Of a DNA stretch of 64,000 nt, positions 12,102 through 24,320 are shown piece by piece. The notes beneath the pieces are model-generated. The model did not search any database. It was not told where the DNA came from and worked only from the letters and a program-made list of their open reading frames with translations. The position numbers were made by a program, and so were the translations under genes. Numbering within the stretch: the stretch's first letter is position 1; every line of letters begins with the position of its first letter. The stretch comes from Physcia stellaris. Taxonomy: Eukaryota > Ascomycota > Lecanoromycetes > Caliciales > Physciaceae. The stretch is taken from the NCBI GenBank assembly GCA_018902385.1, contig JABSSW010000051.1:124001-188000 (forward strand), given 5' to 3'.

Positions 12102-13330
12102 TCAGTTGTGCAATCTGAGTGTTGACATTGAGACCTCAAGTGCATCCGATTCTCGACTTATACATTCCTCTTTCGCCCAACCAGGATTGAGAGTCCCTAC
12201 CTCATGGATTCTTTGGATAGGACATCCCGAGCAAGAGCAAATGTTGTATGAGAAGAGAGATGGTTTCGGCGCCAAAAGAGGGAAAGTCTTCGTCTTTCGG
12301 CCCTGAGCTTGGCTGCTCAACTTTAGCTGAGCAGATGAAGGCATCAGGAACGCTGGGTTCATCTGCCTGGGTAGTAAAACTACCGGGGGATACATGGCCT
12401 CCAGCTGTGATCTTGGCGTCGATATTATTCTTTTGGGCAGTGCTGGATCCGCAACCGAACATTTGAGCTGTCTCTGTGCGGGAGAAGAGTGTGGTGATGA
12501 ATTTTGATAGGAAGTTGGTGGCTCTTGCGGCCAGTAGTATGAACGTGGTGGCCTGACTTTCATCATTCTTTTCTGCTGCAAAGGTCCTGGCTGCTGCTCT
12601 GGTTTCGGTCTATCGTTGTCGACCTTGGTAGGTCGCATATCTTTCATCGCTTGGATAGATGGATACATGGTTCGATCTAACGTTGAATGGGCTTCACTGA
12701 GATCGTTGGAAGAGTGGATGTTTATCGCAGAACTTGCTCAAAATGTCCGTGAACAATGGCGTGAACAGGAACAAAGACTTTCAAGAAATGACATTTTGTG
12801 TCAATGGCCAAAGTCCACCAGAGTGATACGATCCTCGATTGCGGACCTGCTTTGTGTCATACCTTGAGGGAGCAGGGGCCATACGATCAGAAGGAGACTT
12901 GCTGACACTATCGTACTCATTTTGCAATTAGAATTGTGAGAGTAGTCTTTGGTAAAGACAATAGACTTCTGATTCATGCCGCAGCAATGCATTAAGATCA
13001 GGTCAAGGTGACATCTCTCTCGTTTTGCTATGAAGCGCGTCTCCCAATGAGTGTAATTCCATGCTATTAACAGCCTGTCACACCAAGTCTTCGAGGGCCC
13101 GCCTATGTTGGGTGATCGAAGCAGTGTGTTGTATATAGCGAGGACATAGCAGGACCAGACTTTGGATCCGTTGTTTGAGTTCCGCTTGACAGCTCTTCAA
13201 CATTTCTCAGACCGTAAAGTTGCACAATATAAGGGAAATGCTTACGGGTCCTTGCAATAACGAAACAAAGCTTGGCGTTTGGCAGAGTCGATCCCATAAT
13301 TTCCGAAGGGCAAAGACTGAAGTCCTCCAT
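12102..13330 (-). CDS. Candidate multi-exon hypothetical gene, boundaries unresolved
   Basis: I do not recognise this protein. The longest piece (12102-12668, 188 codons) is rich in Pro, Ser and Gln (for example SPHSSPAQRQ). Its frame stays open upstream of its first Met, with a coding-like segment ending DLSEAHSTLDRT. A further possible exon near 12800-12920 reads SKSPSDRMAPAPSRYDTKQ, and a possible first exon begins at 13330 (MEDFSLCPSEIMGS) and meets a good GTAAGC donor near 13240. Together these suggest a hydrophilic, disordered protein, possibly a regulator, but I could not join the exons with confidence. It may equally be chance open frames. Confidence 0.3.
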
Positions 13331-13674
13331 GCGTAATTAACAGTCGGAAAGATCGCATAAGCCAGGGGTTTTGTGCGAGTAAGCCGTTGCTTCGCCCTTT
13401 TGGCTAGAAGCTGGATGATCTCACAAAGGCAGGGCGTCTGAGAGAGTAAATAGCAACTTAACCATTAATCCACATGTGTGATAAATCGGTCCGCTCTGTT
13501 TGGATATATGTCTTCAACATAACGGTACCATCGCAAAATTGGAGGAGTGTAACGACTTCAAACAACAACAGAATCGAGCTACAACAGAGATCATTATTAC
13601 ATACTTGCGACGAAACCCATTTTTCTATATTACGAATGAGATTGGGCTTCTTACCATCGGGCTAGCTTACATCT

Positions 13675-14151
13675 TTATAATTTCTGATCCCCACCACCAC
13701 CCTCGTCCCTTTTCTTCCTCTCTATCTCCTGACGCAGTCTCCCCAGAAATGTGACAGAATATGCACTATCGACCCACTCAACCACCTTTTCAGCCTGTTT
13801 TCCATCTTGCCCCATCTCAATCACAAGCACATACTCGTTCGCATAGGGTCCGATATCCGTCTCCGCGGTACTGCTGGCTTGCATCACAACCTTCCTCGCT
13901 CCAACATCCACCACACTCTGATGCACCGTGACGTGAAAGTTTCGGAATAGTGGAACATTGGAAGAGAAATAGGTGCCATATTGGTCGTTGTTCATGGGTG
14001 GGAGGCCAAGAGAATGGGGTAGGATTTCGTGGGTGCATGTGGGGGAGCGGGGCGCAAGGACGGAGGATAGGGACCAGGCATTGTAGCCTGCTACAACGGA
14101 GGATGCGGTCGCTAGAAGAGTTGATCGTGATGGGGCTGTTGGTTGTGTCAT
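13675..14151 (-). CDS. SnoaL-like / NTF2-fold protein, 158 aa
   Basis: Single-exon gene. The segment HEILPHSLGLPPMNNDQYGT (about residues 41-60) and the later TETDIGPYANEYVL-like stretch match the fungal SnoaL-like group of the NTF2 superfamily, small cone-shaped alpha+beta proteins that include polyketide cyclases and ketosteroid isomerases. The start at 14151 gives MTQPTAPSRS and then the usual first helix (AGYNAWSLSSVL). Length is normal for the group. The C-terminus ends in a charged tail with a run of Gly. No signal peptide. The reaction is unknown; many fungal members are uncharacterised. No cluster partner lies directly beside it. Confidence 0.7.
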   Translation of the reverse strand: MTQPTAPSRSTLLATASSVVAGYNAWSLSSVLAPRSPTCTHEILPHSLGLPPMNNDQYGTYFSSNVPLFRNFHVTVHQSVVDVGARKVVMQASSTAETDIGPYANEYVLVIEMGQDGKQAEKVVEWVDSAYSVTFLGRLRQEIERKKRDEGGGGDQKL

Positions 14152-14768
14152 TGCTATGATGTGGCCTCAGTCACGAGTACTCGTCCCTCGGTAAGGAGTT
14201 CCAACTTTTGGGAAGTCGTCGGATATCGGCTGTACTTGGCATTGTGAGATGAAAGTGCTACAACAGAATATTGATCGCTCCTTATTCCTACGTTGATTCT
14301 ACGTCAAATAGAGTTATATTGAGAAGGTTCTATCTGAACAGTCTTTCGATATCTGAGTCTCAATAGCTTTTTTCGAGGAGTAAAGGACATGATGACATTC
14401 CCAGTCATCCTGCTTCTCCATCGCAAACCCAGCGTTAACCTTGCCGCACTTGAAGGCTACTCCGAGCGAATTCCTATGCCTCCAATCGAGCCTATTGATT
14501 GAAGCTGTTTCCCAAGCTCTTAGAAACAACACTGTATCTTGTGCACGGATTTCTCCGGCTTTCCGACACACAAGCGAGTAGCGGCTACCCATCAACCATA
14601 ACGAAGGGTTCTTAGGTAGCCTCGTAGTACAATCCAAGCACGCATTATCATGAACTGCGTACTGTCCCTCACTCCTGCATTCCTAGTCTCGCGGCCCGAC
14701 CACCACCGTGAGTTGGCTCTGCTCCTCAGCTATGCATCCAATACGCCAACAGTCCTGGGAACAACGCC
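14152..14768. other. Intergenic region
   Basis: Between the SnoaL-like gene and the small mitochondrial-type gene. An open frame at 14314-14637 (-) has no recognisable family. Nothing else is seen. Confidence 0.3.
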
Positions 14769-15131
14769 TTAGCCACCACCGCTCCCCTTGCCAGCTTTGG
14801 AGCCCTCTGGCCCTTCAGTCTCAATGCCTGTTGCGCTGCTAGGCGACTTCTGGCGATCAGGCTGTTTCTGAGGATGGGATTCCTCGTCACTGCTCTGGGG
14901 TTTGGCGCTCTTGTCTTCTTCGCCTTTTGGATCATTGTTCTTCTTGGTTTGGTCGAAGATGACTTCGTGGGGAACCTCATATGAGCGGATTTGCTGGAAA
15001 GCCGCGAACGTGCTTGAGTGGACGGCATGGATGGAACGGAGGGTCGAGTGCAGATTGAGCTTGGAGAGAGACATGGCTGGCCAACTGGGGGGGGATATTG
15101 AGACACTTGACCCTTGTATAAGACGTTGCAA
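14769..15131 (-). CDS. Small hypothetical protein with mitochondrial-type N-terminus
   Basis: An unbroken frame of 120 codons. The internal Met at 15074 is a better start than 15131: from there the protein begins MSLSKLNLHSTLRSIHAVHS, an Arg/Ser/Leu-rich amphipathic segment without acids, as in mitochondrial presequences, followed by IRSYEVPHEVIFDQ. The remainder is highly charged and disordered (Lys, Glu, Ser, Gly) and ends in GKGSGGG. I do not recognise a named family. Protein-like composition and the clear presequence argue for a real gene, while the overlapping frame at 14726-15106 is a shadow. Confidence 0.5.
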   Translation of the reverse strand: MQRLIQGSSVSISPPSWPAMSLSKLNLHSTLRSIHAVHSSTFAAFQQIRSYEVPHEVIFDQTKKNNDPKGEEDKSAKPQSSDEESHPQKQPDRQKSPSSATGIETEGPEGSKAGKGSGGG

Positions 15132-16214
15132 AAAGTAATTTACGTTGATGAGGTTTTGCCGTACTAGAAAGGTGATGTCAAGACACTTTACGTCATAGAT
15201 CTGACTTTCGGTCCGACGATTTGCCGCAGGCTGTTCGTTTCTTGACCATTCGAGCCATTCTCCCTCGATTATTTCATTCTACTCGTATTCCCATCCTACA
15301 GTACCCACTCAATTGTACCGGCAATAATGATCCAGCCACCTGCTTCATCATCAGTCCTGGATTCTGTTGGCTATGCATCGCATGTTCCAAGTGCTCTCCA
15401 TCTTCCAGGCCTGATCCAGGAACCTCTCCTCGCCTGGTCACTGCTTCTTCCGAAGTTCATCTTGTGTTCTTCTCCGGCCTGAACCATGCATAGGAAATTT
15501 ACTACCTAGTCGGGTGTACTAACTGTTGCGCTTTTTGCAGAAATACTGTCACTATGGGTTACTCCTCAGTACTATACTCTGTACGAGTAAGTCGTAGGCT
15601 TATCAGGGGCTGATCTAGGCTTGGCGAGATCTTCCTCGATCACGTTCCACGACATTAGTGAAAGTCTCCATGATTAATGGTTGACGAGTCCTTGTTGCTG
15701 TCTGCGACCAATCGCTTAAAGTCGTCCAGTCATGCTGCGTCATAAAATCGCTTAACAGAAGATGATCCAGCAGTCTGTAGACTCTTCGATCTTAGTGATC
15801 TGCTATCATAGCAAGGCGAACAAAGGTAACTTTCGGATATTATGCATTTCCTGTTTCAACATGATCGCGGAGTGCATCTGGTATGCATTTGTCATGGAAT
15901 TTGCATGCCTTATGCCGAGAAGTGAGCGCATAATGAAAATTACTTCTGAGTAAGGCTACGGGACTGTTCCTGATATGGAGCTGTAGGACGTCGATCCTCT
16001 GGATGCCTTCTACAGCGGGGTATTAGTGTTTCAACTCTGCACGTTGCCACGAGGCTGCATACAGGGCGTTCGTAGGTGCGAACCTTGGCTCGGGGCCATA
16101 ATCGCACATCGTGCCGCAGGTATAAGGTACCCTCGATGGCCTCTCGTGCTTCTTAAAAGAGTAGGTCCTAATTCCTCTATTCACAATATTTTGTTTTTCT
16201 TGTGAGAAGGGATC
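15132..16214. other. Intergenic region
   Basis: About 1.1 kb upstream of the Pth11-like gene. Two open frames (15221-15493 and 15762-15953, +) are Cys- and Ile-rich but match nothing I know. Probably contains promoters for both flanking, divergently transcribed genes. Confidence 0.3.
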
Positions 16215-17645
16215 ATGTCTCTGCCAGCAGACATAACGACGCCGAAACAGCTGGAAACCTTCCTTAGCGGACCAGCTGGAGCCCCTCCAGCCGGAATTGC
16301 GACGAATTTTGAAGACCCGCCAAACCTCAGTATATTCGTCATATTGACCGTAGCGCTCGCTGAAGCTGCCGGAAGTCTCGCTGTTCTTCTGCGGATATAC
16401 ACTAAACTGTTCATTATTCGATCAACCGCATATGAAGACTGTAAGTCTTCCATAACACTTTCTGACGGTATCAAAACTAATGTACTCAGACGCCGTCGTG
16501 TTAGGATGGGTGAGATGACTTGAAAGTGATTTCGACTCTGCTCCCGCTGATTGTACAAAGGTACTCCAGATTGGGTTGGCTATTCCCAGCGTCATCAGCA
16601 CTCATCATGGGGCTGGCTTTCACATGTGGGACATACAGCTGAAAACGTTCTTCAGCATGCTTTATGTATGTTTTCCGTAAGAACCCAATAGTTACGGCGT
16701 CTGACCGGAATATAGTGGACTAATGTTTCAGCGATCCTCTATTGCCCTGTTGTCTTCCTGGTCAAGCTATCAATCCTCCTCCAATACCTCCGCATCTTTG
16801 TCCCCAACAGGAAGGGAAACATGTCTCTGTATGTCTCCGTACATATATTGATTTGGAGTTGCTTCGCGATGTATTCAGTATCCACTCTACTGGCAATTGC
16901 TGAATGCAATCCACGTAAAAAGATCTGGAGTCCACTCACACGGGGTCGTTGCATCAATTCTGCCGTTGCATACCTTGCCACGTCAATCTTTAACGTGATC
17001 ACCGACTTCGCCATCTTGATTCTTCCAATGCCTTGTCTTTGGAGACTACAGATATCAAACAAGAAGAAGGCCTGGACAATGGCCATATTCGCAACGGGAT
17101 CGCTGTAGGTAATTGGCTTTCTGTTATATAACAAGAATTAACCTCTGCGTTGTTCTAGTGCTTGCGTGACTTCGATCCTGCGCGCGTATTATGCCTCGGA
17201 AATAGTCAAGTCCCACGACATCAGCTGGAATGTCTCTAAGATGGGGCTCTGGACGTTCGCTGAGGTTGCTATCGGAACGGTGGTCTGCTGCGCGCCCGTG
17301 TTGCCAAAATTCTTTCGTCATTTCGGTTCCAAACTCTATGGGACATTCTCGTCGAAAACCAAATCTGGTAAGGACGCTCAACCTCAATACTCACACACCG
17401 TAGTACCAGGGCAAAAGTCCGAGTCGTCCGGGCCATTCAAGAAACTACCTTCAATGGATGGTGGCAGTTCTGGCCTTTTCGAAGCGAAGGACTTATCTTA
17501 TCCCTCATCAGCCATGGTGAAAGGTGATTATCTCACAGTGGATAGTTATGACAAGATGTCAACTCGAGGCAACAATGTTATTAGCCATGAGGATTCCACG
17601 ACTCGCAAGGGTCTGGCCACAAAACGAGATGATTTGGAAAAGTAG
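16215..17645 (+). CDS. Pth11-like rhodopsin-domain integral membrane protein, 408 aa
   Basis: Five exons: 16215-16440, 16490-16509, 16561-16665, 16716-17104, 17159-17645; total 1227 nt, a multiple of three. All junctions are GT-AG. The 20-nt second exon encodes AVVLGW at the end of the first loop. The protein has the fungal rhodopsin-domain layout: a short extracellular N-terminus, seven hydrophobic segments, the GFHMWDIQL segment after helix 3, the C...R-G-R-C pair in the long outer loop (AECNPRKKIW...RGRC), FNVITDFAILILPMP and a WTFAEVAIG helix. A 100-residue Ser/Lys-rich cytoplasmic tail follows. Such proteins include Pth11-type receptors that sense surfaces in plant pathogens, but most are orphans. 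Ligand unknown. Confidence 0.85.
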
Positions 17646-18830
17646 CCTCGACTGGCTACACAATTGAGAAATTACCTCTGAGGCAAGAAAGTTGATCACC
17701 GTAGACAACCTTATTGTAAGTAGCAGTAGAGGCTTCGGCCGACCGCCTATCCCGAGCTGTTTATCAGATTCTTCTCAGTGGGGTATTCAACGGATTTTTC
17801 GTTCAGGAATGTGGAGGGCAGTGGCCACTAGAAAATCTTATCCCATGGTCTGGTGTGGTGCTATCCTATCTTTCATGCTTCGTCATTAACACACCCATTA
17901 TAACAAAAAGCGTACCAGTCTTTGGCACAAAGCATATGAAGCCGATATGAAGATGACATCATCTTCTGATTTCGTCCCAAGTCGGGTAACCGTAGACCTG
18001 TCCACTTTCTACCAAACTATGAGATACCCAATCGAAGTTCTCAAGAGACTTTTCGTCGAAGATGCACAAGAACCCACCACTCCAATCCTCAGTCGCAGAG
18101 CTGAACATATAATAATACTTATCCGTGGACTTAATATGCTCTAAACGTAGAGATCAAACCATATAAAAAGGCTGACCCTTGGGCATGAGTAGATAGCTCA
18201 TGCGCTATTTCCTCGTCACGAAAGCCAACGCCGTTGTCGCATGGGAGGTCATTACCCCATAATCTAGTCTGGTGCAATCCTGCCTCTCATGCATCATCAC
18301 TATGATAACATCCATCCCGCTTCGTAGCTGTCTGAGTATCTCTGTGAGAACATGCACACCAAAGGCCCATCGCCATCCTCGTTGACCAAGGGTGGATGGC
18401 ATCATTTTTGAATCTAAGCATCCATAAGGAAGCTGAGAATTCTGACAAGGACTAACTATTAACTACCCATTATGACAGAACGCCTACCCTTTCTTGACAC
18501 AACGGATATGAGAAAGATATCATCCTGATTCCGTTTCCAAGTCGGGTGACTGCAGGTCCGTCAGGGCTAGATATAAAGATTAGGAGCACTGAGTACCAGA
18601 CCATGGGATCGTGAACATATTCTGAAAGGGCCACTTGGCGGGCTTGATGATCTTGAAAAGGTCAATGGAGCGACTTCGATAAGGCGCAATGTGAATGGAG
18701 GCGCGATTTTATGAATGAGTGCAATTTGATCCTCCCATAAACAGGATATGGTATCTCTAGATTGCGAGTCACTTGTACTTCACATATCCAACGGCCCTGA
18801 AAGCATCAACATGAACTCATTGCAGTCACA
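17646..18830. other. Intergenic region with a diverged direct duplication
   Basis: No gene is supported. Two related tracts are present: 17845-18010 and 18240-18570. Shared landmarks include ACCCATTATAACA / ACCCATTATGACA and CCAAGTCGGGTAAC / CCAAGTCGGGTGAC, in the same order and orientation, with an extra roughly 150 bp inside the second copy. Confidence 0.4.
17845..18570 (+). repeat. Diverged direct repeat (two copies)
   Basis: Copy A is about 17845-18010; copy B is split into 18240-18315 and 18455-18570. Both contain TCTGGTG...ATCCT...CTCATGC-type sequence, then ACCCATTAT, a CATATGA / GATATGA step and finally CCAAGTCGGGT. Divergence is high, so the duplication is old. There is no coding sense across it. 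Confidence 0.4.
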
Positions 18831-21800
18831 CTATTCCATCCACTTCTCCATCAGCCCCTCCAAAAAGCGCAAGTCAACATTCACAAAGCTCCTCCAAAGA
18901 TCGACCTCCAGCCTCCACGGCGCCGTCTGAATCGCAAACGTGGTAGCGGTCGCAAACTTGAGCAAGTCAGCTTCGTCATCGCCCATCACGAGGAACATAT
19001 CGCGGCTGCACAGGACGTTTCTGCCGAGGAGGCGCTGGTGAGGCTGCAGGCGCATTCGAGATTGATTGTGGATGCTGAGCTCGGAGCAGGGCATGTCCTG
19101 TCTCGAGGTCAGCGAGCTGTTCTAGATCACCGGAGCTATTTATACTCTCTATGGGAGATGAGAGGGAAGGGAAGGGGATGCGGCACCTTTGGTATAAACT
19201 TCCATTCCCATGCGCGGCCCACTATGTCCGAGAAGGAAATCATGCTCCGCCGGTCTAACCCAAGCATGAGGGGATAGAAATGGGCCGCTGACCACAAACG
19301 AAGGAGCGCAAAGCGGGCGTTAGAATGATTCATGGCGTAGGTCTGGGCTTTGAGGATGAGCTTCTCTTTTGTGGGCGGGTTCTGCTCCACTGATGATGGG
19401 AAGGTGATTTCTTTCTCCAGGACACGAAAGTCAAAGTACAGATCTGGGTCGCGGTCGGGCTCTGTGGCTGCGATAGCTTGTCCTGGCGGGTAAGGCACGT
19501 GGGCTTCCCCGATGACGCCCTCACGGTAGAGTTTCGCAATGATGGGGCGGACGGTGTTGTCCCAGTCGCGAGGGATCTTCCGGAGCTCAAAGTCCTTCTT
19601 CTGTTGTATATCATCCCAGTCTGCCCAGAAGCTTCTGGGCCTGAATTTGGTACTGGTGTGGCTTCTGATTTTGGGTGGTCCCAGGCTGGCACGCTCTGCT
19701 TGCTTCAGTAGTAGAGAGTCTTTGAATGCCTCACCGTGGCTTGAATCAAGGAAGTCGGAAGGGAAGAACAGCGTCATCATTGCCCTCGCCTGTTCCATGT
19801 CGGGAACCACCCGTCGATTAGTATCGGGGTGTATACCGAGGAAGCGAAGATCATGCGTCCATTTGAAAGGCCCGGTACTGAAGTTGTGTTTCTCCATTTG
19901 CTTGACGATTTGCTGCGCTTCAGTGTACATTGCTTGAGCATTAGGTGTTAGATCAGCCGCATGCCAGGATTCTTTGAAAACTGTTCAGAGTAAGCATCGC
20001 TTGGTGTGGAGATGAGGGGCCAAAGGTGCGTACATCTTGATTTCTCCCTATCGAGAAAAGTCATGAATTCCTCCCTAGGGTTCACTCCCCCTTTCAGGCG
20101 ACGTTCCCAAAGACTTGGGTGATTCCATCCCTTGAGGACCGCTAGATCTTTCTTATCTTCGAGATTTGCTCCCTTCAGGAGGCTAATGATGTCAGAGTCC
20201 TTGTACTTGGGTTCATCTCCATCTTCAGATTGAGATGATTCATCGGAGCTCGGAGTGTCGTCGTCAGATGACGTGGCGCTGTGACTCCGGTCCATAATCG
20301 CTTTGAAATGGGCCTTGAAGTCCTCACCATCATTCGCGCCGAGGTGATCACACTCATCGTCACCGTCGGATAGCTCGTTCTCTTCACCGGATGAGTCCGT
20401 CTCCTCGTCAGTATCCAAATCCTGTATGAAGCGTAACATATCTGGACCTTTGCGGGCAAGCTTCTCCAGTGCATTTGCATGCGGTCTGTAAACAGTGTCG
20501 CCCTCCAGATGTTCGTCTGGAAATAGAATGTAATCTTCCAACGCGTCCGCCTCGCTGTAGAAAAGATATTCCAGCTGATCCTCGGCTACGGTTTGGGTCT
20601 TCGTATCTATAAATTGGCTTTTTGATCGCTGAACGAGGTCCCAAAGTGTTTCCTCCCCTGCTTTCGCGTCGCGTGGACGAAAGGTATCTGGATCTCTATG
20701 GATAGTCTTCATGATTGGAGCTGCCTGTTTGTACATGTCTTTCATGTCGCAACAACGTAAGGCTTTAAGCATGGTCTAGTCATGTCAGCATTGCTACGTC
20801 GACGGCTTCAAAACTCCTTACATCATGGACAGTGCTGTAAAGCCAAGAGAAATGTTGGCCAGGTAGGAGGTCCCACACGTAGATGTCATAATAATCTTTG
20901 AATGAGAAATGCCAGTCACGATGCTTGTCAATTGTTTCGAAAAATTTAGGGCCAACCTCCTACAGAACCTTAAGTCAGTATTGCGCGAAATATTCATTCC
21001 ACAGCGTAACATCGACTTTCTCTTCCGGCATTTGAAACTTTTTGAGACAAACGGTGCCGACTAATAAGCGCGAGCTCAATGAGTAACTAGATACAGACGG
21101 TAAACCATAACTTGATATACACACGTCTGCCTAGTTGTTGCCACTTCTCCGACAGCACATCGGGTAAAACTATTGACAAGAGCACATTATGATATATGAC
21201 AGACGTGAAGTCAATTGATTACTTTGTAGTAGATATGAGGATACCACAATGTCTTCAAGGCGCGATGAAGCAAAAGATTGCGAACGATGACGAGGTGAGA
21301 ATAATTAAGAGGCTATGTAAAGGAAATCAAGATACGCACCGATGTTACCTCGTATTCGTTCTTGGACGCACGCCCCAGACCTGACTTAGTGCGTGAGAGC
21401 CAGTATTGACCATCAGGTCCCTCCGGAGGTTTGTAAAGAATTTGGCCCGTCTTGACATCCCGAATTAGTGTCACGACTTGACGAGATTGTAGCGTCAAAT
21501 ATTGACAGAATCGGCGACTGGCAGCATCATTGCGCTTAATGTGTAGACACATGAAGTTTCGATATTCAGTGACAGCATGAGCTCTCCGATATTGATGACC
21601 CCTTGATCCAGTCTGGTGTTTGAAGGACGCCTCTTCGGCGCCCCCAAATTCAAAGTAAGGGATCAAACCCTGAGAGCAGCTCGTCAGACGGAAACACCAT
21701 TCTAGCGGGGACTAAAACACTCACAAGCTGAAGAAGCTGTTGTCTTCTTCGATCTCCCTTCCACACAAGCCAATTTGCCGCGGGGAAGTACTGGAAAATT

Positions 21801-23449
21801 GAGAGAATGTTCAATTCCCAGAATTCGTCCCAATTTCTACAAAGCTCAATAGCTTTATGCAGACCACTATCTTTCGCAAGGATACTGAAGTGGAGCCAGC
21901 CCCCCCTACTGATTGCCTTCTCGCTTCGGTAATTGTAGATGTGCTTTCCACAAATTCTTACCCGCATCTTGCGCGATTGAAATTTGCCGTCATCGTTGAT
22001 GTCCCCAAAGTCAATCATTGTTCTTTGAGACAGATTTCCAAGCTTATCTGTGCCGGCTTCTGGCACCTGGTCTTGCTTCTTCAGGCGTTTCTCGCGCTCT
22101 GAGGACCACTTTTCCGGGATATTGCTACGGAGTTTCCGAGAAAGCCCGAGGCTCTCATTCTTTCGATCACCCTTACTAATCTCCCCATCATCTTCATCCT
22201 CCGTTGGATCGTCTTCTTCATCGGCCTCTTCCTCTCCTCGACTAAGATCGGCACACGCGTCACGAATCTCTTGTAATCCTGGACTGTCCATTTTGAGGCA
22301 TAAATCCCTCAGGTCAGTATCAGTGACGTCTTTGTCGAGCAGGAACTCGTCGACGCTCGCCGCCTTCAGAGCTGCTGGAAGAAGCGTGGCGTGTGATAAC
22401 AAGAGCCGACAGAATAAAAGCAGCTTGATCTCGGCAAGCTCGTCTAGCAAATGGTCAATCTCTGTGTCTGGGATTGGGGCTGTTTTGTCTTTCAATTCTG
22501 CAGGAGCATCCAAGGTGCCGGCCATGTGAATGCCACCCGCGTACGCGAGCTCCATGCCTTCTCTCAAGCGTTTCCGAATGTCTGCCGCCGATTCATGCGC
22601 AGACTTGTCCGGAACATCCCTCGCAGGTTTGTCTCGAATTTCTTTCCTCGCTTGGGGCTTGGGTTGCTTCTTCTTCGGTTTTGCCGGTCTGGTCGTACTT
22701 TCGGAAATAGCATTAGAGTCTGCGCCAGGTTGGGGGCCTGGCTTATCCTGGCCGTTGGATCCGGTTACGCTTGCACTTGATCCATCGGATGCGACGTGAG
22801 CTAGGAAAAGAAAATGTCTGATAAGGTCCACGTACGTGCTTCGCTCGCCTTCCACAAGCTCTTCGATAGGATCCCAATCTTCTTCAACTTTTTCCTTCTC
22901 TAAGTGGCCCATCCGTTCATAGTAGGCCTTCTCGAGCTCAGCGTCTTGTCGCCGGGAGTCCTCTTTCGCTCTAAGCTCCTGCATGTGGAGCTTGACTTCT
23001 TTTTCATGCCGCTTGAAGAGAGCAGCCTCCTGCTTGACTTTTTTCTTCTCGTTGTCTCGCTGGGCTTCTTCTGTATCCTGACATTCACGAACCCACTTGA
23101 ACCATTTCCGTTTTTCATAGAGGACCTCTGCCGTCCGACGTTCAAGTCGTTCGAGAGCCCGGATAACGATAAATTTCTGGCCGCTCAACGAGTCTAGATA
23201 ATGCTGATGACCATAATCGAGATTCTCGGAGAAGAAATGAGTATGGTGCGTTTTACGCGCACGGATGACTCGTTCCAGCAAAGCGTTCTTCAGAGCAAGA
23301 TAATCATACACCTCCCGCAAGGCTTCCTCAGAATCGATATCACGAAAATCTTGGTTGGCAAGTGCAACTTTGCTGATGGAAAGGAATTGAGGCGGTGTTT
23401 GATCCAGCTTGTCCAGATGTGCATTGCGGTTCTTGTATCCTCGGTACAT
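18831..23449 (-). CDS. Very large fungal coiled-coil protein of unknown function
   Basis: Several long collinear frames form one gene: 23449-21650 with a GT-AG intron around 21660-21725 into 21666-21313, then pieces near 21200-20820, 20772-19948, 19930-19136 and 19094-18831. Checked joins are good: REKSR|FFKESW across about 19995-20030, VHD|TMLKAL across about 20775-20823, and FIPK|DMPCSEL near 19100-19190. Residues 90-250 form a long charged helix (KKKVKQEAALFKRHEKEVKL), so a coiled coil is likely. An acidic Ser/Asp/Glu-rich stretch lies at 20200-20400. The C-terminus (FVNVDLRFLEGL) reads like a conserved end. No catalytic motif is seen. The section 20950-21330 could not be joined in frame, so it is either misread here or damaged. 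The first exon is uncertain; a short one from 23572 is possible. Confidence 0.65.
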
Positions 23450-23790
23450 GCCTTAAAGACCATAAATCCCACTGGATGCATTCAAAGTATATATGAGATT
23501 ACTCACCGTGGCATTGTCGTGAATGTAATGAACAGAACAGACCGTTTACCGAAGTGGCGGTCTCGGTACATCGTACCTGATCTGACAGATTTAACGCCTA
23601 GGGAACATTGGAATTTAGCATTGCTCATTCAAATGACCTGGGAGATGTGCCGAGACGGAAGGTTTTTCTTCGGATTGCCAACACAAGGAAAGACCATAAC
23701 CGAGACGAAATATGTACATACGGTACATTGTCCTAGATTTTCCATCTTATAACATGTAGGTTGAACAGCAAAATCTTTCAGACTTTTCAA

Positions 23791-24150
23791 GCCTCTTAAA
23801 ATTACTGCGTCACAGACTCTCTAGTATTTCACAGAGATACAGAATAGTGTTAAAAAACATTTCTTGAGTCATTTTTTTCCATTAAGACACTCTACAAGCT
23901 CAAAGTGAGTATCTGTTTCGAAAATTGAGCAGCTGAATTTCGATGTACAGCTTTCGAACAATTCGAAACGTTACAGCGACATACTATCGACACACTTCAG
24001 AGGAATTTCGAATTTACTATGAGTAAGCGCCAGGATATCCCAGGAAATTTGGAGAACTGATCAACAAAGTTGTGAATTTGAAGATCTCCCGAGCACTAGT
24101 ACACGTGACTCAATCAACGTGACGGGAACGTGTCGGGCCTTAGCGCGTTG
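23791..24150 (+). repeat. Dispersed repeat, left copy, RIP-like
   Basis: Aligns with 34644-34970 in the same orientation. The best-matched core is 23829-24000 against about 34660-34840 and ends in a shared ACAGCGACATACTATCGACAC. Where the copies differ, this copy nearly always has A or T where the other has G or C (for example CAGAATAGTG against CGGGATAGTG, and TTTCTTGAGTCA against CTTCTTGGGTCA). That is the transition bias expected of repeat-induced point mutation. Both copies end near ACACGTGACTCAA. It has no coding sense and the element type is unknown. Confidence 0.75.
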
Positions 24151-24320
24151 GCCACCGAATATGTACCCTCATGATATATCCGCTCCAACAGAAGTGCCCC
24201 TCTGCCCCTACCTCTCAGCCAGCGGCCGTCCACTTGCTTTGCAAGTCTTGGACACATACATCCTACCATCCTCCTTTGTCGTCAACAGTGTGCTTCCGTT
24301 CACCTCATACCCCTCCGCAA

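Noticed and set aside
13675-14159. + strand and second - strand frames overlapping the SnoaL-like gene
   Set aside because: Only the 158-residue - strand frame carries the recognisable NTF2-type segments.
22050-22799. Several + strand frames of 80-160 codons
   Set aside because: Antisense shadows of the acidic and Lys/Glu-rich coding in the large - strand protein. They are low-complexity Ser/Leu/Phe without family signal.
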